Positions 45,231-58,280 of a stretch of 64,000 nt of DNA are shown here, piece by piece. The stretch is taken from contig OZ025267.1 of the NCBI GenBank assembly GCA_964019165.1, positions 9,184,889 through 9,248,888 of the forward strand. Direction: 5' to 3'. The position numbers were made by a program, and so were the translations under genes. Every line of letters starts with the position of its first letter. Position 1 is the first letter of the stretch. This DNA is from Mastigias papua. Its lineage: Eukaryota > Cnidaria > Scyphozoa > Rhizostomeae > Mastigiidae. Under the pieces are notes generated by a model that was not told the DNA's origin, made no database searches, and saw nothing but the letters and a program-made list of their open reading frames with translations.

Positions 45231-45689
45231 TACAGCGAGAAAGTTTTGCCTTTTGTAACTCTTAAATGGATTACCAAAGAATCCTCAGGGATGCAACAAA
45301 AGAAACGACGCAGGTTTTCTTCAATATATCTAGGAATTCAATTTGTCTGTCTTGAAATTGTGTAAAATCCCATTATTTTGCAAAATAATCCCTCGTATAC
45401 AAGTGCACTGTATTTTATATTCATGATTCTAAAAATTCTTAATTTACTTCATAGCTTGGATATTAATTGTTCAATCCTGAATAGATTTTACTGCAAGATA
45501 CATTTTTGCATTACAATCAACAAAAATAAAGTTCAGATCACACTAAACCGTGCCCAATAGCAGCCCATCATAACAAGTTTGCCGGAAATGGGACAACATA
45601 GATCTACTATATCAAAACAGGATAGCTCTTGAAAACCAATTGATTCAATAAATCTGACACTAGGAGCTTTAAGGGCATTTTCATCATCA

Positions 45690-47355
45690 TTAAATTTTCA
45701 TATAAGAAGATCAAAACTGAAGAAATGCTATTACAAGTACAAAATTTAGATCCTAAGAAGGGCCCACCACAAGGTGCAATCTCTCCAAAGATGCTACAAT
45801 CTAACGCAGATATGTTTTGCTTTCATCTAACATAATTTTTTAGTAATTTTATTGAGGCAAGCAGCTTCCCAGATGACATGAAAAATGCCAATGTAACCCC
45901 AATCTTCAAAAAGGATGATAATATGAACAACGTGAATTATAGACCAATAAGCCTTCTTCCAACAATTGCCAAATTATTTGAGCGTTTAATTCATAGACCA
46001 CTATCTGGATATATTTCATGCTTTTTCCGCCACTATTAGGAGGATTTAGACAAGGGCACAACACACAGTATGTCTTGTTGAACTCTCTGCAATCTTGCAA
46101 GAACAGCATAGATAATAAGGGGCTTGCTGGGGCAGTATTCATGGATCTTTCAAAGGCTTTTGATTGTGTAAACCATGGTCTTCTATTAGCAAAACTGAGT
46201 ACCTGTGGACTAAATTTGGATGCTCTTCAGCTCATAAGAAGCTACCTCACAAATAGAAAGCAGAGAGTAAAGATTAACAGCTCATGTAGTAAATGGGAGA
46301 AAATAGAAAAAATAGGAGTGCCACAAGGGTCGGTTCTAGGAACAATACTATGCAACATATTTGTGAACGACATTTCCTGCTTTGCAAATCACGCAAAAAT
46401 TTGCAACTATGCTGATGATACTACTGTCTTTGCATGCCATCCAGATCTTAGAACTGTTATCCGGCAATCAGAAGATGACTGCTCTGTGATTGGAAAATGG
46501 TTTTCTGATAATCTCTTGAAACTCAATGATGAAAAATGTCATCTAATGGTATTTGGGGATAAAAGCACAGAAGCAACTATTAAAATTGGAAACTCAGAAA
46601 TTAAGTAAAGTGACTATGAAAAATTGCTGGGAATAACTTTCGACAAGAAATTAGATTTCAAAAAACATATTGAGGACTCATGTAGAAAGGCGAATCAAAA
46701 GATTCATGCACTTGCTCGCTTGTCAACTAATACTGATCCTGTCAAATCAGAAATTTTAATGAATTCCTTCATCAGTTCACAATTTAATTATTGCCCACTA
46801 GTATGGATGTTTAGCGATTTTGCAACTAATACAAAACTAAATCGTACTTTTGAAAAAGCACTACGGCTAGTATGCAAAGGCGGTGAATCAAAGCTAGAAA
46901 AACTGAAGAAAAATATGTGACCATTCATCAGCATAATCTGCAGTTGCTAATGGTTGAAATTTTCAAAACAAAAAATAATCTAAATCCAACATTTATGAGA
47001 AACATATTTACAGAGAGATGTCCAGTACAGTTTGAGAAGCAAAAATCATTTGCAATTGCCGAATGTCAAGACAGCAAAATATGGAATAGAAAATATCCAG
47101 TACATAGGTCACAATTTATGGGCCTCACTACCGGAGGAAATAAAGGACTCTGACACACTAACTAATTTTAAACAGAAAATAAAATCATGGAAAGGAAGTA
47201 CTTGCATCTGCAGACTCTGCACAGTTTTTATTACTGGACTTACAGAAAATTGTATAATATTTCATTTTGTTGTTTTACTTTGTTGGCATTGATTAGCTTG
47301 TTAGCTATATTTGTATATGTACACCAACATAAAAGAAATGGTAAATAAATAAATG
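45690..47355 (+). mobile_element. CR1/L2-like non-LTR retrotransposon, 5'-truncated and frameshifted
   Basis: Reverse transcriptase blocks in order: SSFPDDMKNANVTPIFKKDD and NVNYRPISLLPTIAKLFERL (to about 46017); a one-base shift; LLGGFRQGHNTQYVLLNSLQ; motif A AVFMDLSKAFDCVNH; motif B IGVPQGSVLGTILCNIFVND; motif C ICNYADDTTVFACH; stop at 46606. The thumb and C-terminus follow in three frames (46624-46920, 46917-47153, 47032-47292), ending LWASLPEEIKDSDTLTNFKQ. The 3' end has the tail AAATAAATAAATGAAT near 47341-47356. No endonuclease domain. Three or more frameshifts make it dead. Confidence 0.88.
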
Positions 47356-47356
47356 A

Positions 47357-48545
47357 ATATTTGCTGCGAAGAGTAAAAAGGTGGCAGTGATTCCATGATT
47401 ACAACGGTGGGTACTTTTGTCAAATATCTTTTCTGGACATGTTGCTCATCCAAATTCCCATCCGAATCTTCCTCATGAATCCCGGAATCCTTAAGTTTTT
47501 CCCTAGAATTACACGTAACATGAGCAAGACTGTCTATTGCAGAGCCACGGAGGAGTAAAGGGGAACTTCCCCCACTTCGTTTGAAATAATTTAGATTCAT
47601 CCAAAATGTTATAATAACTGTATTTTATGATATGGCCATACAACTGGATTTTTCACTCAACTTTTCAATATACAAAAATCTAGTAACAGATCTAGTCGCT
47701 TAGCCATCTTTTGTAGAGCTGTATATATTATACATTTTTCGTACATAGTGCTTTTCATCTTGTTCAACAGAATCTGGTGAATTTGAAGTTGTATAGCATT
47801 GAACTGTCGTTTCGCCGTTTTCTCTTCATTTGTATAGTTTCCTCATGTCTACTTTATTGCTTTCTAAAACTGCGCGGCAAAGTTTTCACTGTCAACGACA
47901 TTATGTTTGGGTTTTGCACTCTATGCTACTTGCTCACAGTCCTGGTCAGGGACTCTCTGTTAAACTCATGAAATTTTCCGATTTGTTGCAGGGCATAGGA
48001 AAGTTTCTCCTTGGGAATTCTCATCATCTCTGAAAGTCTACAAATATCTTCAAAACTCAGAAATAATATATAATATCCTTTTTCTTCCCATTGTTTTATG
48101 CAACCTTTTGTCAGTCCCCCTTTTCGCTACTTATTCACAGTTGTATAAAATGTATAGCAGTTTGGCCACAATACTATACATCACCAGATTTTGCAAATAA
48201 AGACGTATAGCAAAAGTCAAGAGAAAAGTCTAGTCGCTTGGTTAAAGCTCTAGGGGTTGATCTATGTCGCCTTCCCTCGACTTCAACTGAAGGCGCGGTC
48301 ACCACTAGTGGCGCATTTGGTCAGGGAGAGTGGCACGCGGCAAGTGTATGTTTAACTGTACCACCACATTAAAATTTAGCATGTATACATGTATACATTA
48401 AATATGCACTGTATGTATTTGGAATGTCAGCACTAATGAAGACTTTTGCTGAACCGCTCTGAAAATTGAAGTTTTTTCTTGAGTCTCTACTCTGTTCATC
48501 ACATCAAAAATTTCTCAGTGATGGTTTCTTTTGACTGCTTAGATA
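47357..48545. other. No gene recognised
   Basis: Short unassigned frames only. Confidence 0.5.
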
Positions 48546-48549
48546 TACA

Positions 48550-48615
48550 TATATACATATACAATTCAGAATAAATGTTTTTCGTGCCCCATTAGGACTC
48601 GAACCCATGAGCACA
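48550..48615 (-). repeat. tRNA-derived remnant
   Basis: On the minus strand GGGTTCGAGTCC matches a polymerase III B box and is followed by GGGGCAC, like a T arm and 3' acceptor strand. No 5' half was found. Confidence 0.3.
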
Positions 48616-51096
48616 CAAAAGCATCTTGTTCTAAGCTCTGTAATATTTGCTCTCCTTTTAATAATGCAACTATTCTTCTCTAAACTTTCGTGGCTTGTGC
48701 TTTACCTTGATCTATTGGCTTTTATCACACGCATAGCACTGACTGTATCAACCATTTTCTGTCTAGAAAGGCCGCTTCTCCACAAGGGCCTTTTCACGAG
48801 GTGTAAAAAGGCGTGCCTCTAAGCAATTTTCCAGAGATATTTGAGCCTGACTTCGCCTCTTAAACGCTCTATTATGCTCTATTATGAAAAAATTGGCTCA
48901 TAAAAGGTTGTGCTTGACTGCCTTACAAAATTAAGAAAGTTCAATACTGGGTTTTGGAGACATAAGGATGTCGATATATCACATGGCAATGAGTCTGACT
49001 TCTTAGCAAGGGTATCCGCTCTAAGGTATTCATATATATCCCAGGTGCACAGTAGAGAAAGAGTATTAGTCAGTAAGGAGGGGTGGAAAAGGAAGCGCAT
49101 CAATATTTGCTATCTATAGAACAAGACGCCGCGGATATACAACTGATGTAGCAAACAATAGAACTTTTCTCAACCAGATTACAAACACTGGCCTATTTGG
49201 ATAGTATGGTGAACGGAGAGAAATAGTATTAAATAAAGAAGAGAAGATACTGCAGTAATGATAAAAAAGTATAGACTCATTCTAAAATAGAGAGTAGCAT
49301 TTGGAAATATCTCTTCTAGAAGTAGTAATTAGGACTGGACCCCTATTTCCATGAGTAGTAGACCATGAGTAGACTAAATACGTGCATGAAATAAACATAC
49401 AGTAGCAAGGGGGGGGGGGGGGACTGTAGACTGCAGTTTTTCTAAACACTTGTTATAAGAATGCCACCTATAATTCTGCTGAGCGTGAATATCCCAAAAA
49501 TTTGTTTAATGTTGAGTTCAAGTTTATTATTAACGTATTCTTAAATTTCAGCAATTTTTATTACCAATATTTGTATAAACTATAAATAATAATAAAAAGT
49601 GTGTAGCGGGCAATCCGCGAAGAGTTGCTGAGTTGCGTCATAGTATATTGACACCTAGACCAAATACGTGAGACCCATAAGTTTTCGTTTTTTAAAGAAA
49701 GATGAAATAAGCAAAATACCTAATTCTTGATAAAAGCTAGAGCTTAGTACTATTTTCAACTTATTCTTTCAGTGATGTTGAGTCTTGATATTCTTATGAA
49801 CTAGCTTCTTATACAAAAGTGTGTACATAATGCATGATGTCATGATTGTAGCGTTCGATTGAAATAAAATCTGAATTTACAATCATACACCTCTCTATTG
49901 TTAGGCAATGGATAACTGGCTTGTCTGCATATACAAAAATAATATTTCATGCAGTCAGTAATCGTCTAACTTACTCAAATGTACAATATAAGGAAAATGA
50001 GAGAAATAATAACAAGAAGCAGCAAAAACTTAACTATGGCAGCTAAAATTCATGTAACTCCGGACGTGCTCACACTTTGTTTCATCTAAAGAAAATATAA
50101 TAAGTGCAATATAATAATAATTTTTTTCAAACTTCATTTCATATGATATTTAAGTATTGCTGGTGAGCATTACATTTCTGAGGATAAAACAGAACTAATG
50201 GATTATTATTTAATTTCATTGTTTATTCATTGCAAAAATTTAACTAGTCATAATTCAATTAAGTATCAACTCATTAGGGTCTGCTGGGGTTAAATGGATA
50301 ATCAGGGGCAAAGTTGGTAAATGAATATTTGCATCATTATTATTGACTTATGGCCATGAAAGAGCAAAGTGCCATTTTTTAACTTGGTACAATACCTCTC
50401 TATAAGAAATCACGTAAATTAGGTATGAAAGAAAGACAACATGTGATTAATTTGCAAAATGGTCAATTACCCATTCTACCCTGGGCTACCCACTTTACCC
50501 CAGCAGACCCTATACAACGCGTTGCTTCAAACATTTCCTGTGAATTGGCAAGTTTCACTATTTTGTAAAGTAACATTGTTGTCAGAACAAAGCATTTATT
50601 ACTTTGGCATTGACTAGCTAGGAATTGAAAGGTTTGGAACCATGAGCCATACACAAACAATTATATTTTCTTCAGACCGAGTCGACTCGAAAGATGCAGT
50701 GAGGCAGTGAACTGAAAGGTTTCTTGTTAGGTTTCTCAGCTTCAACTTTCATCTTCATTCTAAACCTTTAGAAATTAAATGTCAGTACTACATTTTATCT
50801 TTTGAAAAGAGGGGAGTCTTGTCCCCTCCACTTTTCCCTCTGGCTAAGTCCATGAAATTTGTGGACGTGTCATGTTACTTCTAGAAACACTTGTCTTGCC
50901 CTCTTCGACGCAACCAATTCCCAGAGTACCACAAGAGTTTGCAAATGCAACTTGCAACTTGCACTTTGCAACTCGTCTAACGTTCGTGTCGAACAGTTCA
51001 AAATGTGCTCTAGTGTTGGTGTCCCTGTAAAAAGCATTTGCAATTAGAGATAAGGAACGTTGACAGGTTTGTAACAAAACAAAGCGCTTGTAAAAA
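48616..51096. other. No gene recognised
   Basis: Contains poly-G at 49409-49423 and short AT-rich repeats. Short frames are unassigned. Confidence 0.5.
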
Positions 51097-51267
51097 TCAT
51101 TCGTCAAAGGTGGAGAGGGTCATAGTACTAGTAATCTCATCAAGTATCAAACTGTATTTAGCATCGTTCAGTATCAAGTTATTCGTTCGAAGTAGAAGAG
51201 GTATCCTTGGTTGAAAATTGAGTGTATTCTGTGTCTCACGGAATACCTCAATAGCAACTCTCCACTC
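51097..51267 (-). CDS. Likely terminal exon of an unidentified gene
   Basis: 57 codons after a strong acceptor (CTCTTTTTCAG), phase 0, ending in TGA at 51097-51099. It encodes EWRVAIEVFRETQNTLNFQP then RIPLLLRTNNLILNDAKYSL and ILDEITSTMTLSTFDE, with coding-like composition and no internal stop. A frame at about 51540-51670 minus (DLYLISGYGDEDAAGYLTSL) could be an earlier exon, but its best donor does not fit the phase. The protein is not recognised. Confidence 0.45.
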   Translation of the reverse strand, partial: EWRVAIEVFRETQNTLNFQPRIPLLLRTNNLILNDAKYSLILDEITSTMTLSTFDE

Positions 51268-52718
51268 CTGAAAAAGAGACCAGTACGGAAGAAGTTATGG
51301 ATAGTTTCTATCAGAAACCATGTTTACATTGACCTTTTAGCCGGATAATGGGTAGGCCCTAACCGGGCTTCAAACCAGAGAAAAAATATTGCTTGCTGAC
51401 CTCATTTGAACAATGTGACTGACTGCGTTCGCGTTACTTTTGTTGAAATCTTGCCCTGGTTTAGCACTAGCCCGGGATTACCCACTGTCAGCTAAACAAG
51501 AGGGCCAAAGGCCGAAGGGTAAAATGCCAAGCCTCAGTTGTAAACATGTCCTTTGAACGTAGATGTGATCTGCTCACTGTCATACGCTGCCAAGGAAGTT
51601 AAGTATCCAGCAGCGTCTTCGTCTCCATAACCAGAGATTAAATATAAGTCAGTAATAGGCGACAATGTGCCTTAAACAGCCCTGTATTTCACACTTCAAC
51701 GACATGTCGTGATTCTGGAGACGATACATCCGAAATGAAATTTTTAAGACGATTCGTGGCTTTTTTGGGATCATGGATACTCTCTAATCTGCATTGAATT
51801 GACACCATACCCCAAAACAATTTTAATTATCATTAATAGCTTCCAAACCACCTTTATTCAGCTTAGATTGGTTGGTTGCCAGAGCAACAATCTATATATC
51901 AGTCCTAAAACCATGGTAGAAAGCCAACAATAAAGACTTGATCTGAATAGAATTTGTCGGCTTTACAAGCCAGAAACAGTTGCAGTCTCCCCTGTGCATA
52001 CTAGTCCCGTAGAGGACTAAATACTTATCAGGTCAAGATTGCATTATTATTTTATTCCCATCATATGTGAATAGAACATGTTAAAATGATATTATAAATA
52101 CAATGATTGATTGAAATATTTTAATAGGATTAAGAGCTCAACAAAGCTATTCGCGATTTCAGCGCCTATCCCCAAAAGAAGTGATAGAACCTGATCTACA
52201 AAAGTTGACTGTAAAACATGTTTAGCTGACTGTTGATATTTAAAAGTACGCATCGGGTCGTTTCGCAACACTACCGGCGGCATTGGTTGCTGCGCGCAAG
52301 TTCAGGTTTGCAAGGTTGCTCAGCCACCTGACCACTAATATCGTACATACAGTTAAATCGTTGCATGGTTTTGTACCATCGAGGAAAAGTCCCCTCGCAA
52401 CTACTCCACTGTCCGATAAAAGCTATCTCTTTTGCATCTGCTATTCTCGCTGTTGCATGTTTTGTGTTGTGTGTCTCCAAACATCACATGCGCGACACTT
52501 AATGATGCTGCAGGAAAATAACAGCCGAAATCTGATCTCCCAGACAAGTGCATGCCTTGAGCTCTGGCAATTAGCTTAATGCACGGTTAATGTAGAGAAG
52601 GGGAAACTGCGTGTTGTCTCCAACACATACAGATTGCAACTCGCAGAGTACTTCTGAGAGCCTCGAGATAAGTCCATCAATAATATCGCCATATTCCATA
52701 TTAATATTGAGCACTTAG
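51268..52718. other. No confident gene
   Basis: Possible upstream exons of the 51.1 kb gene could not be joined. The minus frame 52092-52283 is unassigned. Confidence 0.4.
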
Positions 52719-52900
52719 GGACTATTCAATAAGTACGTCGAGCTATAACTGCCGTTTCCAAACCACCTAACTTCCATTATCACGCTCTGCCATCCTGGTT
52801 CAAAGGACTCCCTTGCGTTACGTCACGCTTACGACAAACACCCCCTTCCGATACAAAACGAAATTTTATCAAAGTCGATGTCATCGGTAGCATGCCATTC
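52719..52900. mobile_element. MITE remnant
   Basis: It begins GGGACTATTCAATAAGTACG, the same type of end as at 11068 and 59092, followed by a pyrimidine-rich body. Right border not found. Confidence 0.35.
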
Positions 52901-53114
52901 GAGCCCTTGAAACGTCATCACACAAAGCAATACCGCTACCAGCCTAAGCAGACTTGGCCTCCTGTTGCCAAGTTTCTATTGGAGGTTCAAGCACAGAGAA
53001 TCTTTTGGGATCTTTTCTCGTTTTTTTCCATATTAAGGAACTTTTACCGTCAACTACGTGTTTGTTTTCACCCAAAAGTAATTTCTTACAAAAGCACTTA
53101 CTAGCTCTTGGTGA

Positions 53115-53562
53115 TACACGCTTATTTTTTATAAGGAACCTAGCTAAAGGCCTAGTTCTAAAAGTTCCTTATTTTGGGACCTCTTTTTATCAAGTTCCTT
53201 AATAGTTCCTTAATTTTCACTGCACATAGAGTGCCACAAGAATGGCACAGACACTAGAAAAACATTGAAATTCTGAATTTTACCTTAATTCTGGCTTGAA
53301 CTCAAGCTCAAAAGCACAAATAGGGTAGGAAATAAGTTCTATATATTCAGAAGCATAATTTCAATCAAGAAGTATCATGCCTATTCCATTGATATCATCC
53401 AATGTAATGTAATCTTCACTTGCATCTGAGTGCAGCACTCGGAATTTGAAAATGAAAAGTTCCTTAAGGATTTTTCCTTTAGTAGTATAAGTCCCTTGAA
53501 TATTTCGGCCTTCTAAATGTAGGTTCCTTATAAAGTGATTCCTTATTAAAACAAAGCGTGTA
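53115..53562. mobile_element. TIR element with AGTTCCTT repeats, copy 1
   Basis: The ends TACACGCTTATTTTTTATAA and the inverted TAAAACAAAGCGTGTA define 448 bp. AGTTCCTTA/TAAGGAACT is repeated many times near both ends. It matches 58281-58741 in inverted orientation over its whole length, so both are one family. Flanks share GTGAT, a possible remnant of an 8 bp duplication. Non-coding. Confidence 0.85.
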
Positions 53563-53879
53563 CAGTGATATTTTCTTTCCAAACTTATCTGTAGACGCCT
53601 TTTTGTCACGAGCAGATTTATAAGTCAAAACAAGAAACAGCAAAAACGTATTGTTACATCGAATAAAAATTCCAATGTTGCTCTGTAAATTTAAAAACAA
53701 TATATAAAATTCGATTGTATGACTAAGCACTATCTACACTACAAAGCAAGATGGGAAAGGAATAAGTACAAAGATATGAAATATGGGTGGTTTCGTTCGA
53801 CAACCTGATCAATTTAGTCGGCATACTGAAGGTTGGGCTTCCTTCATTATGTAAAAATTTATTATTAAAACACTTTTAC

Positions 53880-53996
53880 CGTGGCGCCACGCATTTCAAT
53901 CAAGTACCATCCACCCCCTAATTTACTGTCACGGATAATCACGAAATACGCATAGAACCATTTATCCCCCAAGGCGTGATGTAATTATTGAACAGC
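53880..53996. mobile_element. MITE remnant, right end
   Basis: The end TGATGTAATTATTGAACAGC then CCC is the reverse-complement type of the GGGxCxxTTCA ends seen elsewhere. The next element inserted at its edge. Confidence 0.35.
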
Positions 53997-54003
53997 CCCT
54001 TAT

Positions 54004-55420
54004 CACAGAATAGAGTTAGGCAGAAGGGTCACTCTGTGTCGGTTCCTTTGATGTTTTGCTGACACCAGTTCTCAGCGATTGACCTATGGGGATACGGCTG
54101 AACTTCTTAAACTCGATTTGAGAGCGAGGTTGTTGAGAAGGCGTATCGAAATGTCTGAGCTTGAGAATGTTGCTGCGACAGAGCGTAGAATTCAACGGTA
54201 CAAAGATGGAACCCTGTTCTAATTTTGCTCATTGTAGGAAAAGGTATGTGTTTGCATTTTGTGTTTACCACCGGCTTCACCCAATATCAGGGCTCATCAG
54301 TGCAGCTAGATAAACTGATTACCGGCTGTAGACCGGATTTTGAATCTTCGATTCCATTTCGAATAAAATAAGTCTTTGCTCTTCACCGCTACCCTGGCAT
54401 GGGAGGCTTGAGAGGTAGTTTATGCTTGCCCATTGCACAACCCCAAGGCTTGCAGAGGGAAGAGGGCACCTCATGTCTTCTTTGTTAGATTCATTGACCT
54501 ATCCTGCTACCCAGACATTGTACGCAAACCGTTCAGTGTTTTTCGTTATAATTTCTCTTGCATACGCAATTCCACATATTTTGTTGCATATGTAGTGATA
54601 CGTAAACATTGTAGCATAGGCCATTTCTTGCTCAATGCCGATTTGCTTCTTTTAATTCATTCGCATTCACAACATCACACACCTGGGACATCTCCGTGCG
54701 TCACTTCTGTCATCACACACTTGGTCAATCCTATTCTGTTGTTCTCTACGCAATCACCGCCACACGATTCCATTCAACAAACAACTAACCCTTCCTCTAC
54801 GTAACTCGTGTCTATTTTGGGTTGTTCTCTGTTTATGTATATATTCATGTTATTTGTAAAGTAAAATTCAATCAGAGTAGAGTATGAGTACACTCAACAT
54901 CACCGTCTCCTCTCTTTGCCTCCGTGTTCTCTGCACGTTAATAAGACTGTAGCACCATGAACATCAACAAACCAGCAAGGGAAGTCACAGGACAAGCCAT
55001 AATGATAGGAAACCATCGTTCCTATACATATTCTCGACGTACACAATGAGTACTTATAGTGATACATAGTTTACATGCAATTTCAACTGCCCGGATTGTT
55101 ACCATCCGGCGAAAATCCACCCTACAAAGTGTGAGATGTGCATGTACAAGATGTTAGTTAGTTTTCATAGTTTTCTGAACATGTACAGATGCCTCTGCTA
55201 CACTTTTCTTCGACATTTTCGAGAATTCAACGTTGAGAATCGAAGAAAAACACAAAAAACGATACAATTTCTCCTAGGCTTGCGGTCAAACGCCTTATAA
55301 TTGTGCCGAAGCCCACTTGCTTAACCTCGCTTTCATTCACCTCCTTGCTCACGCATGCGCGGAAAAAAGGTGTCAGCCGGAACTAAACGGAGTGACCCTT
55401 CTGCCCAACTCTATTCTGTG
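54004..55420. mobile_element. DNA transposon, 1.4 kb, TIRs and 7 bp target duplication
   Basis: The left end CACAGAATAGAGTTAGGCAG is inverted at the right end over about 50 bp. CCCTTAT is found directly on both sides (53997-54003 and 55421-55427). Inside are an unassigned 123-codon plus frame (54433-54804) and an open stretch at about 55071-55301 with CPDCYHPAKIHPTKCEMC, a pair of CxxC knuckles. CA...TG ends and a 7-8 bp duplication suggest a P- or hAT-like superfamily, but no transposase catalytic motif is readable. Confidence 0.75.
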
Positions 55421-56725
55421 CCCTTATAGTTATTAGGACATGGAAGATCATATGCGGAAGGTCTACAGGTTTCCTTCATGTACAGAGAAGCCAAGGAAGC
55501 CAAATACTTAAGGGAGCAATTATGAAGTATCGGTAAGACCATTTACTATGGCAAGATCGGGGCGGATTGAAACGTTTTATAGGCAATTAATACATTATCC
55601 CTAAAACTCTTATGAAGAGTGTCTTGGAAAAGATGAATGCTTTGCTAGCGTCACTATGGAACACTTAGTTTCCATCATTACATTTGGAAAAGTGACAATT
55701 GTGTCACATTATTGTTGTCACTTGAAATATCAAGGTAGTTTTAGCAGCATGAAGTCAAAATATTTTACAGGAACCCAATCTCCATGAATGCGGGAGAAAC
55801 CCAAGTCTCTAATTCCCTTAAAAATTTTGCGATTTATCCCATCTCTCTCTCTCAGAAATTTAGGGATTTTCACTGTATCCTTCAAAAACATTTAGCAATA
55901 ACTCCCCTTCTCCATTCTCTCTTTCCCCTTCTTTTGCAATGTTTCATTCTCCCTACTCCCTTACCATTGTGCTTACCAAGAGGTGCAGAGGGAGGCAAGA
56001 GGGGCAGATTGTCCCTGCCCCCGGGCCTGAGAAGGATCCCAATGCTATGAAATGATTGTTTGGCGGCTTTAACATAAAGGGCACCATATTTTCATTTATC
56101 CTAGGTACCATACAATTTTACAGTGGGCCTGCTCTTACCAATGCAGCCCCACTGAATACTCGTATGAGCTTGCACATACTTCCCACATTCAATCTAGCCA
56201 CCTTGCAAAAATTAATGGGGAGCATGGTCATAGAACTGAACAGCGCGATCGTTTTACTTTGAAACTGCGTCAAGAATACGTGCCAACTTATCATAATGGA
56301 AAACCCAATTTAGATAATCATTGACTGTAAATTTGTACATTGAAGCTTTTTATGTGCGTGAACTTCAGCATTAAGTCCTCTCTAGAGTTGGTGAAACTAA
56401 GATATACTCTCTTTTGAAACTAAAGTCTGACTAAGAGATTGTGATAGATTTTTTATAACATTGACAAGGTGACTGGAAAGGGCTAAGTGATCAAATGGTT
56501 TCCAAACAAAATGAAAATGAAGTTTAATTCTATATTTAAATTACATATATAGAACCAAGTAGAAAAGAGTGGCTAATGCTTGTAAGTCATACTTTAGTTG
56601 CTAACCATTGACAGGTGTAGCTACTAAGTGCCGGCAATGAACATGGGGCCTACCTATTTCAGTTTGCTCACATGTTTTCTATATTATGATGCACTTTTAA
56701 TCGATTATTCAAATCCATAACTTAC
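55421..56725. other. No gene recognised
   Basis: Plus frames 55784-56050 and 56056-56262 are unassigned and lie in pyrimidine-rich sequence. Confidence 0.45.
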
Positions 56726-56790
56726 CTACATTCATCTTTTTCCTGCAACCTCTTGATAAATTCTTCCACTTGGTGTTGCTCTTGTTCACT
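56726..56790 (-). CDS. Possible isolated exon
   Basis: Encodes SEQEQHQVEEFIKRLQEKDE with a consensus donor (GTAG|GTAAGT) and acceptor AACCAG. Gln/Glu-rich helix. No partner exons found; it could be chance next to the CAACAG repeat. Confidence 0.25.
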
Positions 56791-56820
56791 CTGGTTTGAT
56801 ACAACGTTGAATTGTATTCA

Positions 56821-56870
56821 GCAACAACAGCAACAACAGCAACAACAGCAACAACAGCAACAACAGCAAC
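56821..56870. repeat. (GCAACAACA)n microsatellite
   Basis: Nine-base unit repeated about 5.5 times. Confidence 0.95.
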
Positions 56871-57675
56871 GTTAACAACTTTGAGAAAACTTCAATACCC
56901 AGTCATGAATGCTAATACCAGTTTCCAAATTGGGTAAATATATGCCCTGCTTACTCCAAATCCAGCTTTGACCTGAAACCTTTGAAAACTACCGATGTAT
57001 AACATTTAGACTATAGTGTCTCTATGTATACAAAATGACTAATTGCCTGGGTTATTTAGAAGCAAGCCAATGGGTAACTACGTAAAAGACTATCACAAAT
57101 GGTTACTGCCCCCTTACAGACGTCCAGGATTGGTAACGTAGCAAGAAACAACAATAATGCAAATACTGTAGCGTACTAAAATAGACAAAAGTGCTTCTAT
57201 AAGACGCTAATATTTGGCCTAATCGTCCAACGACAGTTCAAAAAACTGTACAATTCAAATACGAAAATCTGTACATCAAAATTAGTGTTATTACAAGTTG
57301 AGGGAAGGGCCATCGTCATACATCACCCGAGAATAAAATTTGGAGCTGCTTTATTTGAGCATGAAAATCCACTCGAGTTGTCATGGTAGCATATATCTAT
57401 ACTAAAACATAAAGTGCTTATTTGGGAGTATTTTTAGCTTTTAAATGACTATTTGGAGAGCTTAGCTTTATTAGGGAGTTTTAGTTGGAAAACATTTTGG
57501 CTTTATCTGGCTTTTTCTCATTGTTTGACTTAGGCATCTCTCAGTGGAGGAGGCCTCAGCCCCCGTGTGAAGATGAGGGAATTTTGGGGAAGTGAACCCA
57601 TTTCCAACAGGCGAGTTCTAGCTTGGTGAGTTCCCAGCCTGATACGTAACGATCTAGCGCACAACATTGTATCTA

Positions 57676-58014
57676 CCGTAAATCCTCGAATTGGCCCCCC
57701 CTCGAATAAGCCCCCCTCGAATAAGCCCCCCTCGAATAAGCCCCCCTCGAATAAGCCCCCATGCTAGAATTTCAAATTGTTAATAAGCCCCCCTCGAATA
57801 AGCCCCCACCCAGATTATGATGAAGACTTTGATAAAGATTAATGCTTAAATCTAGACTGTTTTTGTAAAAGTACGGAGAAAAGGAGTTTTGACAATACGT
57901 TTTTTATACGACATTTATCAAATAATTTTACAAGCCCCCCCCCTCGAATAAGCCCCCACCTAAAAAGCATCAAAAATAAATAAGCCCCCAGGGGTCTAAT
58001 TCAAGGATTTACGG
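57676..58014. mobile_element. TA-flanked MITE with internal CCCTCGAATAAG repeats
   Basis: The ends CCGTAAATCCTCGAATTGGC and the inverted CTAATTCAAGGATTTACGG are flanked by TA on both sides (57674-57675, 58015-58016). The body contains six or more CCCCTCGAATAAGCCCCC units. A TA duplication suggests a Tc1/mariner-type mobiliser. A diverged copy lies at 19.1 kb. Confidence 0.85.
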
Positions 58015-58280
58015 TATGTAGATTTGAACAATTTGAAGTACATGTTGTATGTAATCATGGGCGTTGCCCATAGAAGCAGCTTACGAAACGGCACCCCTGG
58101 ACTTCAGCACAGTGTTGGTTTCTTATGCTGCAGTGTCGTTTTGCCCGGGCAAGTTAACAATCGCAGAGGGCAAGTCCAATTTGGTCATGTTGAGTAGAGA
58201 GATATGACAGTGCTTTTCACAAATATTGGCTGGATGCCAATTTTTTCCTGGTCTGGGGTTGATGATATTTCTAGATACTC

